Counted from the stretch's first letter, positions 21,135-32,600 are shown. The stretch is 64,000 bases of DNA from Chrysophaeum taylorii (GCA_029834535.1 JAQMWT010000025.1:167837-231836); one strand, 5' to 3'. Made by a program: numbers and translations. Notes: a model not told the origin generated them from the sequence alone.

Positions 21135-21474
21135 CCTTCGTCGCACATACGTCCGGCGGCAGCATGCGTACGACCTACCAAGGCGGGGCCCGTCCTCTCT
21201 TCGCCTACCCCACGACTCGGCGATGACCCCGACTAGGTCCCGCATACCTATCTACGCCCGTCAGGCACATCCCTCCTACCCCACAAAACCACACACATCC
21301 TTCATGCACCACACACACACACCCCTCTTAGCAGTCGACCTTCAAAGACAGACAAACATCTGCCAATTAGCAGTAAGGATTGTGCCGCGGATTTCCCCAC
21401 ACAAAGATACGGAGAGCCGACACGCAAGAGTTAGCATGCCAAAATAATGGCCCCAAATCGATGACTCAGATTAG

Positions 21475-22000
21475 TTGTTGAAGTTAGGGCCTAGTTTCAG
21501 ACCTTGGGGTCACGATGGATCGTGCAGACGGCGAAGCGATGGCGATCGGAATTGGCGCGTCGACGAGCCACCCTCTCGCCGTCTACAGATGGTAGACTGG
21601 CGCGTGTGGCGCAGCGATGATATCCGTGTTAGAGGAAGGAGGTGGGAGACGACAACAACGATTCAGAGGCGACGCGACGATTCGCCGTCAAGCAACGAGC
21701 GCCACCAAAGGCAAAACTGGTACGAAGACTCCCAGGACCGGCGTCGCGCCGATCGAGACCGAAGCCCTTCGCAGTCCTACGAATCCCTGACCGTTCGGAC
21801 GAAAAATGAACGTGCCGCCGCCGCCGCCGCCGCCACCACGAGGACTGGCTGCGCGACGGTCGAGACGCGGTGGATCGCTCTCGGTCGCCGAGGCGACAAG
21901 TGTCTGGCGCGAACGATGACCGGCGGCGTGACTGGCGACACTTGCGCCATTCTATAAAGTCGCCGGCGCGACGACGGGGGGTTTGAGCGCTGCGTTGACG
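21475..22000 (+). pseudogene. Arg/Ser-rich (RS-like) protein fragment
   Basis: A plus-strand frame contains RDDSPSSNERHQRQNW and RRRADRDRSPSQSYES. After a GCC/CGC repeat (about 21816-21835) a second frame reads DRSRSPRRQ, then SIKSPARRRGV to a stop at about 21985. Together they resemble the RS domain of a splicing-factor-like protein with a frame change at the trinucleotide run. No RNA-recognition motif is seen. Chance frames in Arg-rich GC DNA remain possible. Confidence 0.3.
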
Positions 22001-22103
22001 GTTGAAAAACGACGAGAGACGTGGCGTCGACGCTCGCTCGAGCCACACGCGAGCAAGCAGTGCCGAGGCACCGCGATGCCAACGAGTCATTTGGGGAAAG
22101 CAA

Positions 22104-23377
22104 ATGACGGGCCGCGGTGCGACTCCCGAGACGATTCTCTCACTCTTCGCATCTCGAGGCAACGAATTCAGCGAATTCAGCGCTCGGAGGAACTCGTCGA
22201 CTGCCGCGCACCGCGTTGCCAAGTTTGGAGGCCGAAACCGCGACACGCAAAAACGCGATCGCCGTGTGATGGCACTCGCAGCAGACGTTTTTCGGCGCTG
22301 CATTCGAGAGGTCGATCCACAACACGTCGCTAAAACGGTGCGGGCCTTGGCGACGGCGGGCATCGAGGCACCTCGGCAGCTTTTCGCGGCGATTGCCGGC
22401 GCGGCTCCCGCGCTGCTGGACGAGTTTAAGCCACAGGAGCTTGCAAATACAGCGTGGGCCTTTGCGACGGCGGGCATCGAGGCACCTCACCAGCTCTTCG
22501 CGGCGATTGCCGGCGCGGCTCCTTCGCTGCTAGACGAGTTCAATCCTCAGGGGCTTGCTAACACGGTATGGGCCTTCGCGACGGCGGGCATCGAGGCACC
22601 TCACCAGCTCTTCGCGGCGATTGCTGGCGCGGCTTGTTCGTTGCTGGACACTTTCAATCCGCAGGACCTCGCAAACACGGCATGGGCCTTGGCGACGGCG
22701 GGCATCGAGGCACCTCGGCAGCTCTTCGCGGCGATCGCCGGCGTGGCTTCTTCGCGGCTGAGCGAATTTAAACCGCAGGACGTCGCCAACACGGCGTGGG
22801 CGTTCGTTCGCCTGCGTCGACTGGAAAGAGGACCCTGAGTTTTTCGACAAGCTCGGCTTCATAGCTCTCAAAGATCTTGGTGCCATCGATAATCGTGATT
22901 TGTCGCAGCTCCACCTTGCTTCGCTGCACTTTCACCTCGAATGGCCCGAATACCGGAGCTCCCCGCTGTCAAAAGACCCGCAGATGCTCCTGGGGGCGTA
23001 TCAACGTCAGGACCCATCACCGTCCCAACTCGAGCGCGACGTTGCGACCGCGCTCGACCGAGTTGGCTGGACGCGCGTCTTCGAGTACGTGACCGAAGGG
23101 GGGTTGTCTGTCCCTCGACATGGCTCAACCTGACACCAAGCGTGCGGTCGAAGTTGACGGGCCATTCCACTACCTCAAAAGAACGAACGTTAAGAATATG
23201 GTCGTATAGTCCCGATTGTTGCGGCGGCTCGGTTGGGATGTTGCCTACATTCCATTTTTTGAGTGGGACGCTCTCGAGAGCGAGCATGAAAAGGACGCGT
23301 ACCTCCGGGCGAGGGTGCTGCAAGTGTTGTCCGCGGACAACAACGGCGCAAGCAATACGCTGCACGTGTTTAAATAA
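22104..23377 (+). pseudogene. OPR-repeat/RAP-domain protein gene, broken
   Basis: From an ATG at 22104 (or 22269) the frame encodes at least four 38-residue repeats of the type FKPQELANTAWAFATAG, IEAPHQLFAAIAGAAP. These are octotricopeptide-like repeats that bind organelle RNA. After a linker a RAP domain follows: SLDMAQPDTKRAVEVDGPFH and RLLRRLGWDVAYIPFFEW. Known OPR/RAP proteins act in plastid or mitochondrial RNA processing and translation. The frame is broken by a duplicated GTTC (22802-22809), an extra TCTG (23107-23110) and an in-frame TAG (23207-23209). All else reads through to the TAA at 23375. The repeats are near-identical at DNA level, implying recent expansion. Confidence 0.75.
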
Positions 23378-23830
23378 ATAAAATGCCGCCGACTGCAGGG
23401 TAGGTAGTAAAGTGCAGTGAGAGGGGATGTTTGTTGTTTTGTGCGTGAACACCCAACACGACCGGGGCGGATTGGGAACGGACGGACATTTCGCGGTTCG
23501 ACGATTTTCGCCTGCAGATTATTATTAGGCCAGACGGGCAAGGCGTGTGGCGTGAGCCGCGAGACTCGACCACCTTGTTGCGAGTGGCCTCTTAAGAAGG
23601 AGGTAAGGTCGCCTCCCTGTTGAAAGATGATGCCAACGTGTTCAAGGCACGTATGGTCAAGAAGTCAAAGAGGTCCACCACAAGGGAGGAGGAGGAGCTT
23701 GTTGTTTGGAGCATATGATGGCACATCCATCCAAAGAAAGATGTCTGTCTCAGGGAAAAATCTTGGAAAAGATACGAAACCACGTCGTCACCCCTGGCGT
23801 AATAATCGATCGCTCGCCGAATAATAAGAA
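23378..23830. other. Intergenic region between RAP and LRR genes
   Basis: No convincing gene, repeat or element was recognised. It presumably holds the promoter of the LRR gene, but no clear core motif was picked out. Confidence 0.3.
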
Positions 23831-25714
23831 ATGGTTGACCACGGGGACGCATTGGTGTGCTTCAGAGAGCTCAAGCGACGACAGGTCGTCGATACCGATG
23901 ATGATGATGAGTGTGTGGTATTGGACGAGATGTTCGAGGCCGCGTTCGAGGTGTTGTTTCGCGTGAAATTCGGAGCGAAGAGCAGGAAGAAGTTGTGCGA
24001 AGTTTTAGAGCGGAATCAGAATGGAATGGTTGGCCAAGCGGAATTTCGAGCCTTCCATAGGGAGTGGCGCGCTTCTGGAAAATCGATGAGCGAATTTCTC
24101 GAGATAGAGGAGGAGGAGGAGGAGGAGGAGGAGGAGGAGGAGGAGGAGGAAACAGCGTTGGGGAGGAGCTCCTCGACTTGGAATCATCACCATCACCACC
24201 ACCACCACCGCGGTCTGTTGCTCCTCGAAGGGAGCCTAAGACTCGCGTTTCCGATCGAGTTTTGTTGCCGCCTGCTGCGGCACGAAGTTCTTCAGTACGA
24301 GGAAGAAGATACGAAAAGGCAGTTGAAGATTTTCATCGCGGAAAAACTTTTGCCTTCCTTCTCGAATCTCCCGCTGTCGTCGGATCTGACTTCTTTGGTC
24401 AAAAAATACGATTACCTCGCTTTGTCGAAATTCGAGGAGGAGTTCAGGAACTCGGGGGACAAGTGGCGGCTCAACGCGGATGCGCGAAGATGTCGGGAAA
24501 AGGCCCTGGATTTGTTTCTGAGCGGCGGGAGCCACCGCGAGAAAGTGGAGTGCATCACGGTGGCGATGATCGCGACGGCTTTCGAAGGCGGGTTGGGTGC
24601 GTCGGCGGAATATGTACACATCGAATTGAAGGAGTTGGTGGAGAGATTGTTGCAGGACGCGATGATTTCGAGAGCGATTCAGAATCAGCTGAACGGAAAT
24701 TTTTTTGGCCGCGCGAGACGAGAAGACGTGGTGAGGTCAGTTCTGCTCGTCGCCGTCCGGGAGCACGCGTTCGCCGTGACGCACGCCCAGCGCGATCCGA
24801 CGAGGGAGGAGCCCCTCCTGCCGTCGGAGATTTTGTTTGAGCTTTTATCGCCCGGTTCTCGGGGGTATCTTCGGTCCTTAACCGCCCGAACCTTAGAATT
24901 AATTCCGGACGAGATCGACAAACTAGGCCGATTTTCTCTCTTTCTTCGGTTGAAGTATTACTTCGAAAAACTGAGCATTCCGGATTCGCAGAAAAGCGCG
25001 GCTATTCTCGCAGGCTTGGAGCCTGCTTCAAAGGTCCTGCGGTTGGACAACAAGGACATCTCCGAGGACGACTTTTTCGCTAAAATCGCCGCCGCTCTCG
25101 CGTCGAACTCGACGCTCTCTGAACTTTCGCTGCACGCGACGAATATGAGAGACCCGGGCGCAACGAGAATCGCGGCAGCCTTGGCCCGAAACTCGAGTTT
25201 GAGAGTTTTGTACCTTACGTCAAACAAAATCGGCTTGGACGGCGCGTCCAAGTTGGCCGCCGCCCTCGCGCTTTCCAAAAATGCGGGGCTCGAGGCGCTG
25301 TTTCTCGGGTCCAATAATATTGGCGACCTTGGTTGCGGGAAAATAGCGCGAGCCCTCGAATCCAACACCTCGCTCGAGAAATTGTATTTGTCTTACAACG
25401 ACATAGGCAACCTCGGCGCAAAAAATTTGGCTGCCGCCCTGCCCTCCAACGCTACCCTCCGGGTCTTGTCTCTCTTCAGGAACAACATAGGCGACGACGG
25501 CGCCGCCAACCTGGCTGCAGCTTTGCCATCCTCGTCTCTCAAGGAGTTGCATCTCTACAAAAACAAGATCGGCGACGACGGCGCCTCGAAACTGGCCGCC
25601 GCGTTCGACAATCTCGAGAAAATCGACCTCTCCCTCAACCCCATCACCGCCTACGCCCGTTCAAAACTCCGCGAAATGGCCGCCGAAAAGCACACCCTCA
25701 CCCTCTATATTTAG
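23831..25714 (+). CDS. Leucine-rich repeat protein (ribonuclease-inhibitor type)
   Basis: An intact 627-codon intronless gene runs from ATG 23831 to TAG 25714. Residues about 55-85 (RNQNGMVGQAEFRAFHREWR) resemble a degenerate EF-hand. A run of about 17 Glu (GAG repeat, about 24100-24150) and eight His follow. The middle 280 residues are helical and unassigned. From about residue 395 come seven or so 28-residue LRRs of the RI/NLRC3 type (LRVLYLTSNKIGLDGASKLA, LEKLYLSYNDIGNLGAKNLA). Such LRRs form a horseshoe for protein binding; the partner is unknown. A GGA repeat follows the stop codon. Confidence 0.75.
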   Translation: MVDHGDALVCFRELKRRQVVDTDDDDECVVLDEMFEAAFEVLFRVKFGAKSRKKLCEVLERNQNGMVGQAEFRAFHREWRASGKSMSEFLEIEEEEEEEEEEEEEEETALGRSSSTWNHHHHHHHHRGLLLLEGSLRLAFPIEFCCRLLRHEVLQYEEEDTKRQLKIFIAEKLLPSFSNLPLSSDLTSLVKKYDYLALSKFEEEFRNSGDKWRLNADARRCREKALDLFLSGGSHREKVECITVAMIATAFEGGLGASAEYVHIELKELVERLLQDAMISRAIQNQLNGNFFGRARREDVVRSVLLVAVREHAFAVTHAQRDPTREEPLLPSEILFELLSPGSRGYLRSLTARTLELIPDEIDKLGRFSLFLRLKYYFEKLSIPDSQKSAAILAGLEPASKVLRLDNKDISEDDFFAKIAAALASNSTLSELSLHATNMRDPGATRIAAALARNSSLRVLYLTSNKIGLDGASKLAAALALSKNAGLEALFLGSNNIGDLGCGKIARALESNTSLEKLYLSYNDIGNLGAKNLAAALPSNATLRVLSLFRNNIGDDGAANLAAALPSSSLKELHLYKNKIGDDGASKLAAAFDNLEKIDLSLNPITAYARSKLREMAAEKHTLTLYI

Positions 25715-25790
25715 GAGGAGGAGGAGGAGGAGGAGACAAAGAACATATCCTATCATATCATATCATATCATATCATATCGTCGAGGAGGC
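25715..25790. repeat. GGA and ATCAT microsatellites
   Basis: A short (GGA)n run at 25715-25735 and a pentanucleotide (ATCAT)n run at about 25751-25781, just after the LRR gene. No gene is seen from here to 26020. Confidence 0.9.
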
Positions 25791-26019
25791 CGTGCCCGAG
25801 CCGCCGCTCGGCGATGGCGACGAGGGGTGGGAGATTATTCAGCATAGCATACTTGGCTCCACCGCCATCCGGCGGATCTTCTCGAGACTAGTAGTACGGC
25901 TAGTTCTCGCCTTTTTTTGCTAGTAGATCGGGGCTGATTTTGTATCTAGAGGTTTAGGATGATTTACTAACTCGAGCGCCGATTGATTGGCTCGTTTACC
26001 TCGCTACACGTCAGCCAAT

Positions 26020-26158
<139 letters not shown>

Positions 26159-26231
26159 TCGGGTTAGTTCGCTACACGACGTCAGCAACAGTGCGCGAGG
26201 GTACGCGGTTTGGTAGCAGTAACCTCAGGAT

Positions 26232-26760
26232 GTGGTGCAAGCCCATCTTCAAGCTCCCGATCGTGAGGGCAGCTCTTCCTTCCGCGAGCTAGCTCGCCCT
26301 CCGCCGCTCGTCCGAAGCCCAATTGTCGAGCAACCAGCGCGCGAAGCTTCAGTCGACGACGCAAAACCGGTCCACAATACTGCGGACGACGATTTCGATC
26401 CGGTGACAACTGTCGAGGCCACCAACGACACTGTCATTCCTGCGCCCGCGCCTGCTCCTCGAGAGCCATTGTCTCAGCACTCGCGCCGCGCCGTCGTTCA
26501 CGACCTCCTGATCATCCACGCGCCCCCTGTAGACACGACACTCAGATCGAAACCGACTCAGGTCGACGCGCAACCGCAGCCCAACGCCCCGACCAGGCAA
26601 ATGAGGGAACACACGAAGACCCACGGTGCAAGCGCAGCGGTCGCTTGAAACAGAGCGATACGATTGCCACTAGCAAGCACGGGCAGCGCGTTAGGAAGAC
26701 GACGGCAGCCTACTGTCAATTGGACCCAGCTAAGTACTTGAACGCCAGGTTACCCGGAGC
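26232..26760 (+). other. Unassigned open frames, probable element remnant
   Basis: A 138-codon Pro/Ala-rich frame (26232-26648) ends at a TGA, and in-frame-like sequence follows (DTIATSKHGQRVRKTTAAYC). The composition resembles the linker of a retroelement polyprotein. No family is recognised. Confidence 0.2.
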
Positions 26761-26765
26761 CTGGT

Positions 26766-27602
26766 CCTTACTACTAATCGGCAGATGTTTGTCTGTCTGT
26801 GTGTCTGTCTGTGTGTCTGTCTGTCTGTTTGTCTTTAAAGGTCGACTGCTAAGAGGGGTCTGTCTGTTTGCCTTTAAAGGTCGACTGCTAAGAGGGGGGT
26901 GTGTGTGTGGTGCATGAAGGACGTGGGTGGTTTTGTGGAGTAGGAGGGATGTGCCTGACGGGCGGAGATAAGTATGCGGGACCTACTCGGGGTCATCGCC
27001 GAGTCGTGGGGCAGGCGAAGAGAGGACGGGCCCCGCCCGGAGGTCGTACGCATGCTGCCGCCGGACGTATGTGCGACGAAGGGTGACGTCCTGCTGGGAT
27101 CGGGCGGCCTGGGTGGGGCTCCCCGAGGCGGCGACATGGGTGAGGGCGGTGAGGGCACAGCGAGCCCGGCCTAATGCGTTGGCGATCCCCCACTCACGGT
27201 AGATGCGGCGAGTTTTTTTTGGGCCGCCTTTGCCTCTGTGAAGTTGGCGCAGCCGCTTGCCACCCAGGTTCGCGCAGCGATGCGCTCTGCGCATGTTTGG
27301 GCGAGGGCGTGGCACGCCGCGCTGGCCTCACCGAAGGCACCAAAGACGAGGCCGGCGACGGTGCCGTAGCTACGTAGCCGCTGTTCGACAGGGCCCAAGA
27401 AGCCAGGCGGTGGTGCTGTACCCGGCTGGGGGATGATGGCGTCGATGCCGCAGGCGTGAGCAAGGTATTCGGAGTGGACTTGCGCTGCGCGCCGATCGAC
27501 AGGCGACGGGTGGGAGGGATGGAGGGCGTGGGCGGTGTATAACGAAGCGAGGGTTTTGAGGTCGTAGAGTTGCTCCTTGTTGTCGAACTTGGTGAAGTCT
27601 GT
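26766..27602 (-). pseudogene. RLE-type retroelement, copy 3 (reverse orientation)
   Basis: This is the reverse complement of the RLE coding end and 3' UTR. The terminal block and CTGT-type tail lie at 26766-26850 with a second tail copy at about 26860-26895. The ORF runs from about 27600 to the stop near 26986 with one or more frame breaks (extra T run at 27211-27218). It is 5'-truncated at about 27600, where it joins the Helitron subterminal array through another tail-like piece (TCTGTTTGTCTTTAAAGG). Confidence 0.55.
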
Positions 27603-27615
27603 TTGTCTTTAAAGG

Positions 27616-27974
27616 TCGACAAGTGCAGGCCAGTAAGCTCACCTAGTCCCAATCTCTAACCCCAGTAAGTTCACCTTGTCCCAATCTCTAACCCCAGTAA
27701 GTTCACCTGGTCCCAGTAAGTTTCATATAAGTTCACCTGGTCAGTAAGTTCACCTAGCTCACACCAACTCCTTTGAGCTCGTCGCTCTCGCCTCCGCCAA
27801 TCTAAGCTGCTTCGATCCGCACGCGCCGCCAACCTTTGAGTGAGTTTACTCTAAAAACCCTTTGCTCTAAAACCCCAGTATGTTCACCTGGTCCCAGTTT
27901 CACCTGGTCACTAAGTTCACCTAGTCCCAATCTCACACCCCAGTAAGTTCACCTGGTCCCAGTAAGTTCACCTA
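27616..27974. repeat. AGTAAGTTCACCTGGTCCC array (Helitron subterminal repeat)
   Basis: The same repeat family and outer edge (ACAAGTGCAGGCCAGTAAG) as at 1576. It also holds the non-repetitive core 'TCTAAGCTGCTT[C/T]GATCCGCAC' shared with the copies at 1785, 33270 and 52850. Confidence 0.6.
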
Positions 27975-28625
27975 TAGTGCGCGTGTAGACGCCGGGAGGG
28001 GGCTTATCGGTATTGCGCAGCACGTGTGGGGTAGGGTGGAGTCGTCGACCCAGATGAGTATATCCTCGGGGATGCCGATCGACAGAGAGCCACGTAGAGC
28101 TGGACGTGGCAGAAGACGGGCTTTGCCAAGAGGACGCCGACCTCGCGGGGCGTCTGGCCCTGGCTCTTGTTGATCGTTTGGCGTAGGCGGGCCTTAAGGG
28201 ATACAGGTTGGAGGAGCCTCGGTGACAACGACACGATCGATCATGTATCTGGTACCGTTGCAGTGGCCGTGCGACGGGTCGAGGTTGCGAAGACTTTAAG
28301 CTCGCGATCAAAGTCAGCATGCCGTTGGTTGTCAGGGAGTCGAAAACTCGACTGTAAAGAGCGAGGCGTCGTCTTCCGACCCAACCTAGTCTGCCGAAAA
28401 GAACTCCGACGCCTCGTCTCCGGGAAAAAAAGGCCGCGGTCATGCGCGCGTTGTCAGCATCGACAACATCGTTTCGACGGGGCGTGAGAATGGCGCGCTG
28501 AAAGAGCCGCCGCGGGTCGTGGAAATAGTCTGCGAGGTCGCCGTAGACGGCTTGGAGGATCACTGTCTGGCTCTCGCGCCTACCTGATCCTTACTCTCGC
28601 GCCTACCTGATCCTTACCCTAAATC
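27975..28625 (-). mobile_element. Helitron helicase C-terminal remnant, copy D
   Basis: The minus strand has an unusually open 204-codon frame starting MILQAVYGDLADYFHDPRR and RAILTPRRNDVVDADNARM, the helicase block before motif VI. The final motif ([28 protein letters not shown]) is in a second frame. A duplicated CTCGCGCCTACCTGATCCTTAC lies at the right edge. Confidence 0.65.
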
Positions 28626-28839
28626 GAGGGACAAACAGACAGACATGACCCCGACTAGGTCCCGCGTACTTATCTCCGCCCGTCAGGCACATCCCTCATA
28701 CCCCACAAACCCACCCACATCCTTCATGCTCCCCACACACACCCCCCCCTCTTAGCAGTCGACATTTAAAGACAAACAGACAGACATCTTCATGCTCCCC
28801 ACACACACCCCCCTCTTAGCAGTCGACATTTAAAGACAA

Positions 28840-28870
<31 letters not shown>

Positions 28871-28897
28871 AACATCTGTCGATTAGTAGTTAAGATA
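28626..28897 (+). mobile_element. RLE 3'-end fragment, duplicated tail
   Basis: It starts at ACATGACCCCGACTAGG (the RLE stop region), then has two 3'-UTR/tail units and the terminal block CATCTGTCGATTAGTAGTTA at about 28872-28891. It sits between the Helitron right edge and the next Helitron array. Confidence 0.6.
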
Positions 28898-28973
28898 CAA
28901 GTGCAGGCCAGTAAGTTCACCTAGTCCCAATCTCTAACCCCAGTAAGTTCACCTAATCCCAGTAAGTTCACCT
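28898..28973. repeat. Left part of a Helitron subterminal array split by Copia
   Basis: The array begins with ACAAGTGCAGGCCAGTAAG and is cut after TTCACCT by the Copia element; it resumes at 33159. Confidence 0.65.
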
Positions 28974-29244
28974 TGTTACAACTGGAATGGGGCGTTAGAC
29001 TAGCGATAAGGGAATGACGTAGGGATACTAGATACGTGGTGCAGGGGTAAGTGTCATGGCTTCCTCACACAGGTGCTGGAAAAGAAAGAAAAGGAGGGGT
29101 AAGTGAGGTCCTCACACAGGTGCTGGAAAAGAAAAAGGAAGAAGGAAAAAGGGGTAAGTGAGACGCTCACAGAGGAGAAGCTTTGAGAGGAAGACGTCAA
29201 TAGAGGCATTGTGGCAGAAAGAAACAGGAGATATCAGGGCGACG

Positions 29245-29478
29245 TCACGAGGTGAGGTAACGAGCACGAAGCCGGAGAAAGGAAGGAGCTTCCGTACTGC
29301 GGGTGAAGATATCGCTAAGGTTGTCAAGGCGAGGAATGTGTTCGAGATCAATGATGTGGTTGCGATGATATTCGGCGGTGCTGTAAAAGCGAATGTCAAT
29401 ATGGCGTGTGCGCCGTGTAAGACATTGGATACGGACTTGGGTGACGGTGGTGCTATTATCGACATACATTGCTACCGT
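29245..29478 (-). pseudogene. C-terminal end of Copia RNase H, displaced by insertion
   Basis: The minus strand reads VAMYVDNSTTVTQVR, TRRTRHIDIRFYSTAEY and LDNLSDIFTRS, the standard end of Copia RNase H. It follows the main polyprotein once the 192-bp insertion at 29479-29670 is removed. Confidence 0.8.
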
Positions 29479-29670
29479 AAGGTTATCGACGAGTTGGTTG
29501 TCAGTCACATCGCGGTCTCCTCGTCGTATGGCGACAAGCTTGATGGTCACTCTCCGCCGACCGACCTTTCGGCGCTCCTCGTCTACAGGCCCGTGATTCC
29601 GGACTGGCTCCTGTCGGTCCGGCCTGGCTCCCATGCTCGGGAGAGGTCTGAAGTTAGTTAGTTAGTTAGT
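29479..29670 (+). mobile_element. SINE-like element (5'-truncated) inside Copia
   Basis: It matches the last 190 bp of the element at 44201-44567, ending in GAAGTTAGTTAGTTAG. It is flanked by a 12-bp imperfect duplication, CATTGCTACCGT (29467-29478) and CATTGGTGCCGT (29671-29682). Its minus strand happens to stay open and fuses with Copia frames. Confidence 0.8.
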
Positions 29671-32600
29671 CATTGGTGCCGTGTCACGAGGGAGATCAAA
29701 GTCATCAAAAAGTTTGAGAAGCCAAGAGAGCTCAGCAGTAGCGGCGTAAAGAGCGAGCAATTCAGCTTCAAAAGAAGAGCGTCTAAGGAGGTACTGCGAG
29801 CGGGAGCAGTAGGCTATCATAGAGCCAGCAAGGAGAAAACAAAAACCAGTTGTGGAGTGGCGGTCATCAGGGTCGTCGGCCCAGCTGGAGTCGGAATAAC
29901 CACAGAGACGAAGGGTAGAATCGCGACCAAGAATAAGGGCAAGATCCTGAGAACCGTTGAGATAACGCAGAGTGTGGGAAAAAGCGTGCCAGTGGGGTTT
30001 ACAAGGATTGTGTGAAAAACGCGCACACTGATTGACGGACCAAGTGATATCAGGGCGAGTCATAATGGAAATAATTAGGATACAGCCAACAATACGACGA
30101 AAAGGGATGCGCGCCATGAATATGTGATCTGGAGAACCAGGAGCAGGACAATCAGCCGCAGAAAGATGAAGACCTTTGGGAGCGGGAGTCAGTTCAGGTT
30201 TAGTGTTGATGAAGCGATGTTCGGTAAGGATTTCACGGATAGCATGGGATTGGTCAAGAGTGAGTGTTCTTCGAGGGCGATCACGCGTAATGCGAAGACC
30301 AACGTAAGTGGTGAGATCAAGCTCGTTGACGTCAGTGAAGGTTCTGAAACGGAGGAAGAAGGCTTGGTATTGGCCAAGGCAATGACGAGGGTGCGCCGCA
30401 AGAAGATCATCAACGACAAGAACGAGACGTAGGATAACGGTGGAATTAAGCACGAGCTTGTAATTGCAAGTGACACCAGATCCGCGGACGAAGCCACAAT
30501 CATTGACTAGGAAGCGTTCCAAATAATGCCACCAATTGCGACAAGCTTGTTTGCAACCATACCAAGAGCGACGGAGCTTGTAAACGATCTTGGAACCATC
30601 GGTGGGTTGGCGAGGAGCATAGCCTTCGGGTGGCCAGACATAGATGTCTTCGTCAATGGGAGCTTGGATAAAAGCGGAGCTGACATCCAACTTGTGCAAA
30701 TCCCAGTCATGAACAGCGACAAAGGTTAGAAACACACGTATTGTGACGATGTTGGCAACTGGCGAGTAGGTGTCGTGATAATCAACGCCGTGAACCTGGG
30801 TGTAACCGCGGACATCGAGGCGAGCCTTGTACGATTTGAAGCGGCCAGAGTCATACTTCTTGCGGAGGATCCACTTGAGGGTACAAATGTTCCCAGAAAA
30901 AGTCGAAGGAACGCGAACAACATCCCAGCAACCAAGCTGACGAAGGGAATGATATTCTTTGGCGATGGCGTGCAACCAGCCAGGACGCTCAGGATTGGTC
31001 TGAGCTAAAGCTTCACGTAAATGGGTGGAAGTAATGTTTGAGTCGTCAATGTATGAATACTGAGAGGTTTCTTCGGAAGCAGAGTAATAAACATGTGCAT
31101 GGGGATCAACAAGGGTGTTAGCCAAACAAAGGGGAAGGAAGACATAATGAACTAACAAACGGAAGCTAGAATAAGAGACATACAAAGAGTGACGGGAGGA
31201 AACAGAAACGACAGAGGAAACAGAATCGTCATTGTGACAGGAGGAAACAGAATCGACATTGCGTTGTTGACAAATGCCAGTATGAAAGTTTGTTGGTTTT
31301 TGTAATGCGCTTTGGTCGACTTTGCGCGGTCGGCCCCGTTTGGCTCGACGTAATGGTGCACGTTTCGTATTGTCCGTTGACGGTTGTGGTATTGTTTCAG
31401 GGGTGATCAGCCCCGATAAGGCCGGCTCCTGAGCATCAAAAACAGGAGACAAGGGAGCAACGGCGGAAGATAAACGAGGGTCATAATAAAATAAGTCAGG
31501 AAAACGAGAATCCACAAGAGGCGGAGGAAGGGGTTGGGAGGACAGAGACTTACGCATAGCAAAATTTTCGTCAAAAACAACGTCAATCGAGGTGTGGATG
31601 ACGGGACCAGTGGCGCGTTGAAGCAATATGCGATATCCAGGGCCGGCAGAGGGATACCCAATGAAGATACCTGTTATAGCTTTGGTAGGCCATTTGTCGC
31701 CAGTAAGAATTGCAGCAGGACAGCCCCAAACTCGAAGAAAATCGACACGGGGGAGAGTTTCAAGTAGCATTTCATATGGCGTCATATATCCAGGGTTAGA
31801 GGCGTTTGGCATGCGCTCAGAGATGAAGTCAGCCGTTTCCATGGCCCAACGCCAAAAATCAGGTGGACGGTGCGCCTGCACCAAAAGAGTGCGAGTAATA
31901 TCAGCAGTTGCGCGATGAGAGCGTTCCACAACACCAGAAAAAGCGTGCGCCTGTGAAGTTTTGGACTGAGCTGCAGGAGCACGTTTGAGAGCGATGTTGT
32001 TGCCCAGACAGAAGGTTTCGAATTGGCCCATAAGAGAGCGGTCACGATCTGTGTAGATGAGGGCATTGCGATATCCAAATGGGCGAACCACGGTAGACAG
32101 AAAAAGTTCGAGTTGACGAGCGTTCGTAAGTGCATCGTGTCGTGGAGCAAAGTAACGTGTGCGGCGGCGCGTATGATCATCGACAAACGTGAGGATTGCT
32201 CTGTCTTGATAAATCAAGGAAGGGGCGCCTGCGAACATGAGATCGGCGTGGATAATAAGATAGGGCGCAACGGCACGTGGACGAGACAAAGGCTCGGAGG
32301 CAGGAAGCAAGGTGGAAGTGGAGGCATGTGCTTTACGTTGGCCAACATGCGCAGCATGCATTTTACCTAGAGCACAAGCAGGACAAAAAGAAAGAGACGC
32401 GGAGCTCGGGAAAAGGGGTGCGCCAACAGCGAGAGAAGACAAACGTCGGATATAAGAGGGACTATAGTGACCAAGACGAGCATGCCAAAGGTCGAAGGTA
32501 AGTTGAGTGCGCTGAGACACAGCGGGAAACGCACAAGGGTCATGTACGCGAGGGCAAGAAGAAAATGCCACAAAAGGTGAAACGAAGTCCGCGTAGGGCG

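Larger units (their letters stand above)
20053..21385 (+). pseudogene. RLE-type retroelement copy 2, interrupted by two nested solo elements
   Basis: The coding end reads as in the full copy from SEYLAHARGIDAIIP (about 20056) to the TAG at 21234-21236, but is split at 20311/20660 and 20802/21135 by two solo elements. Removing them restores the contiguous sequence. The 3' UTR ends with CATCTGCCAATTAGCAGTAA at about 21357-21376, a diverged form of the usual terminal block. Confidence 0.6.

Noticed and set aside
29245-29634. Single fused gene spanning the SINE and the Copia RNase H end
   Set aside because: The upstream half is SINE sequence that happens to be open; target duplications show an insertion.
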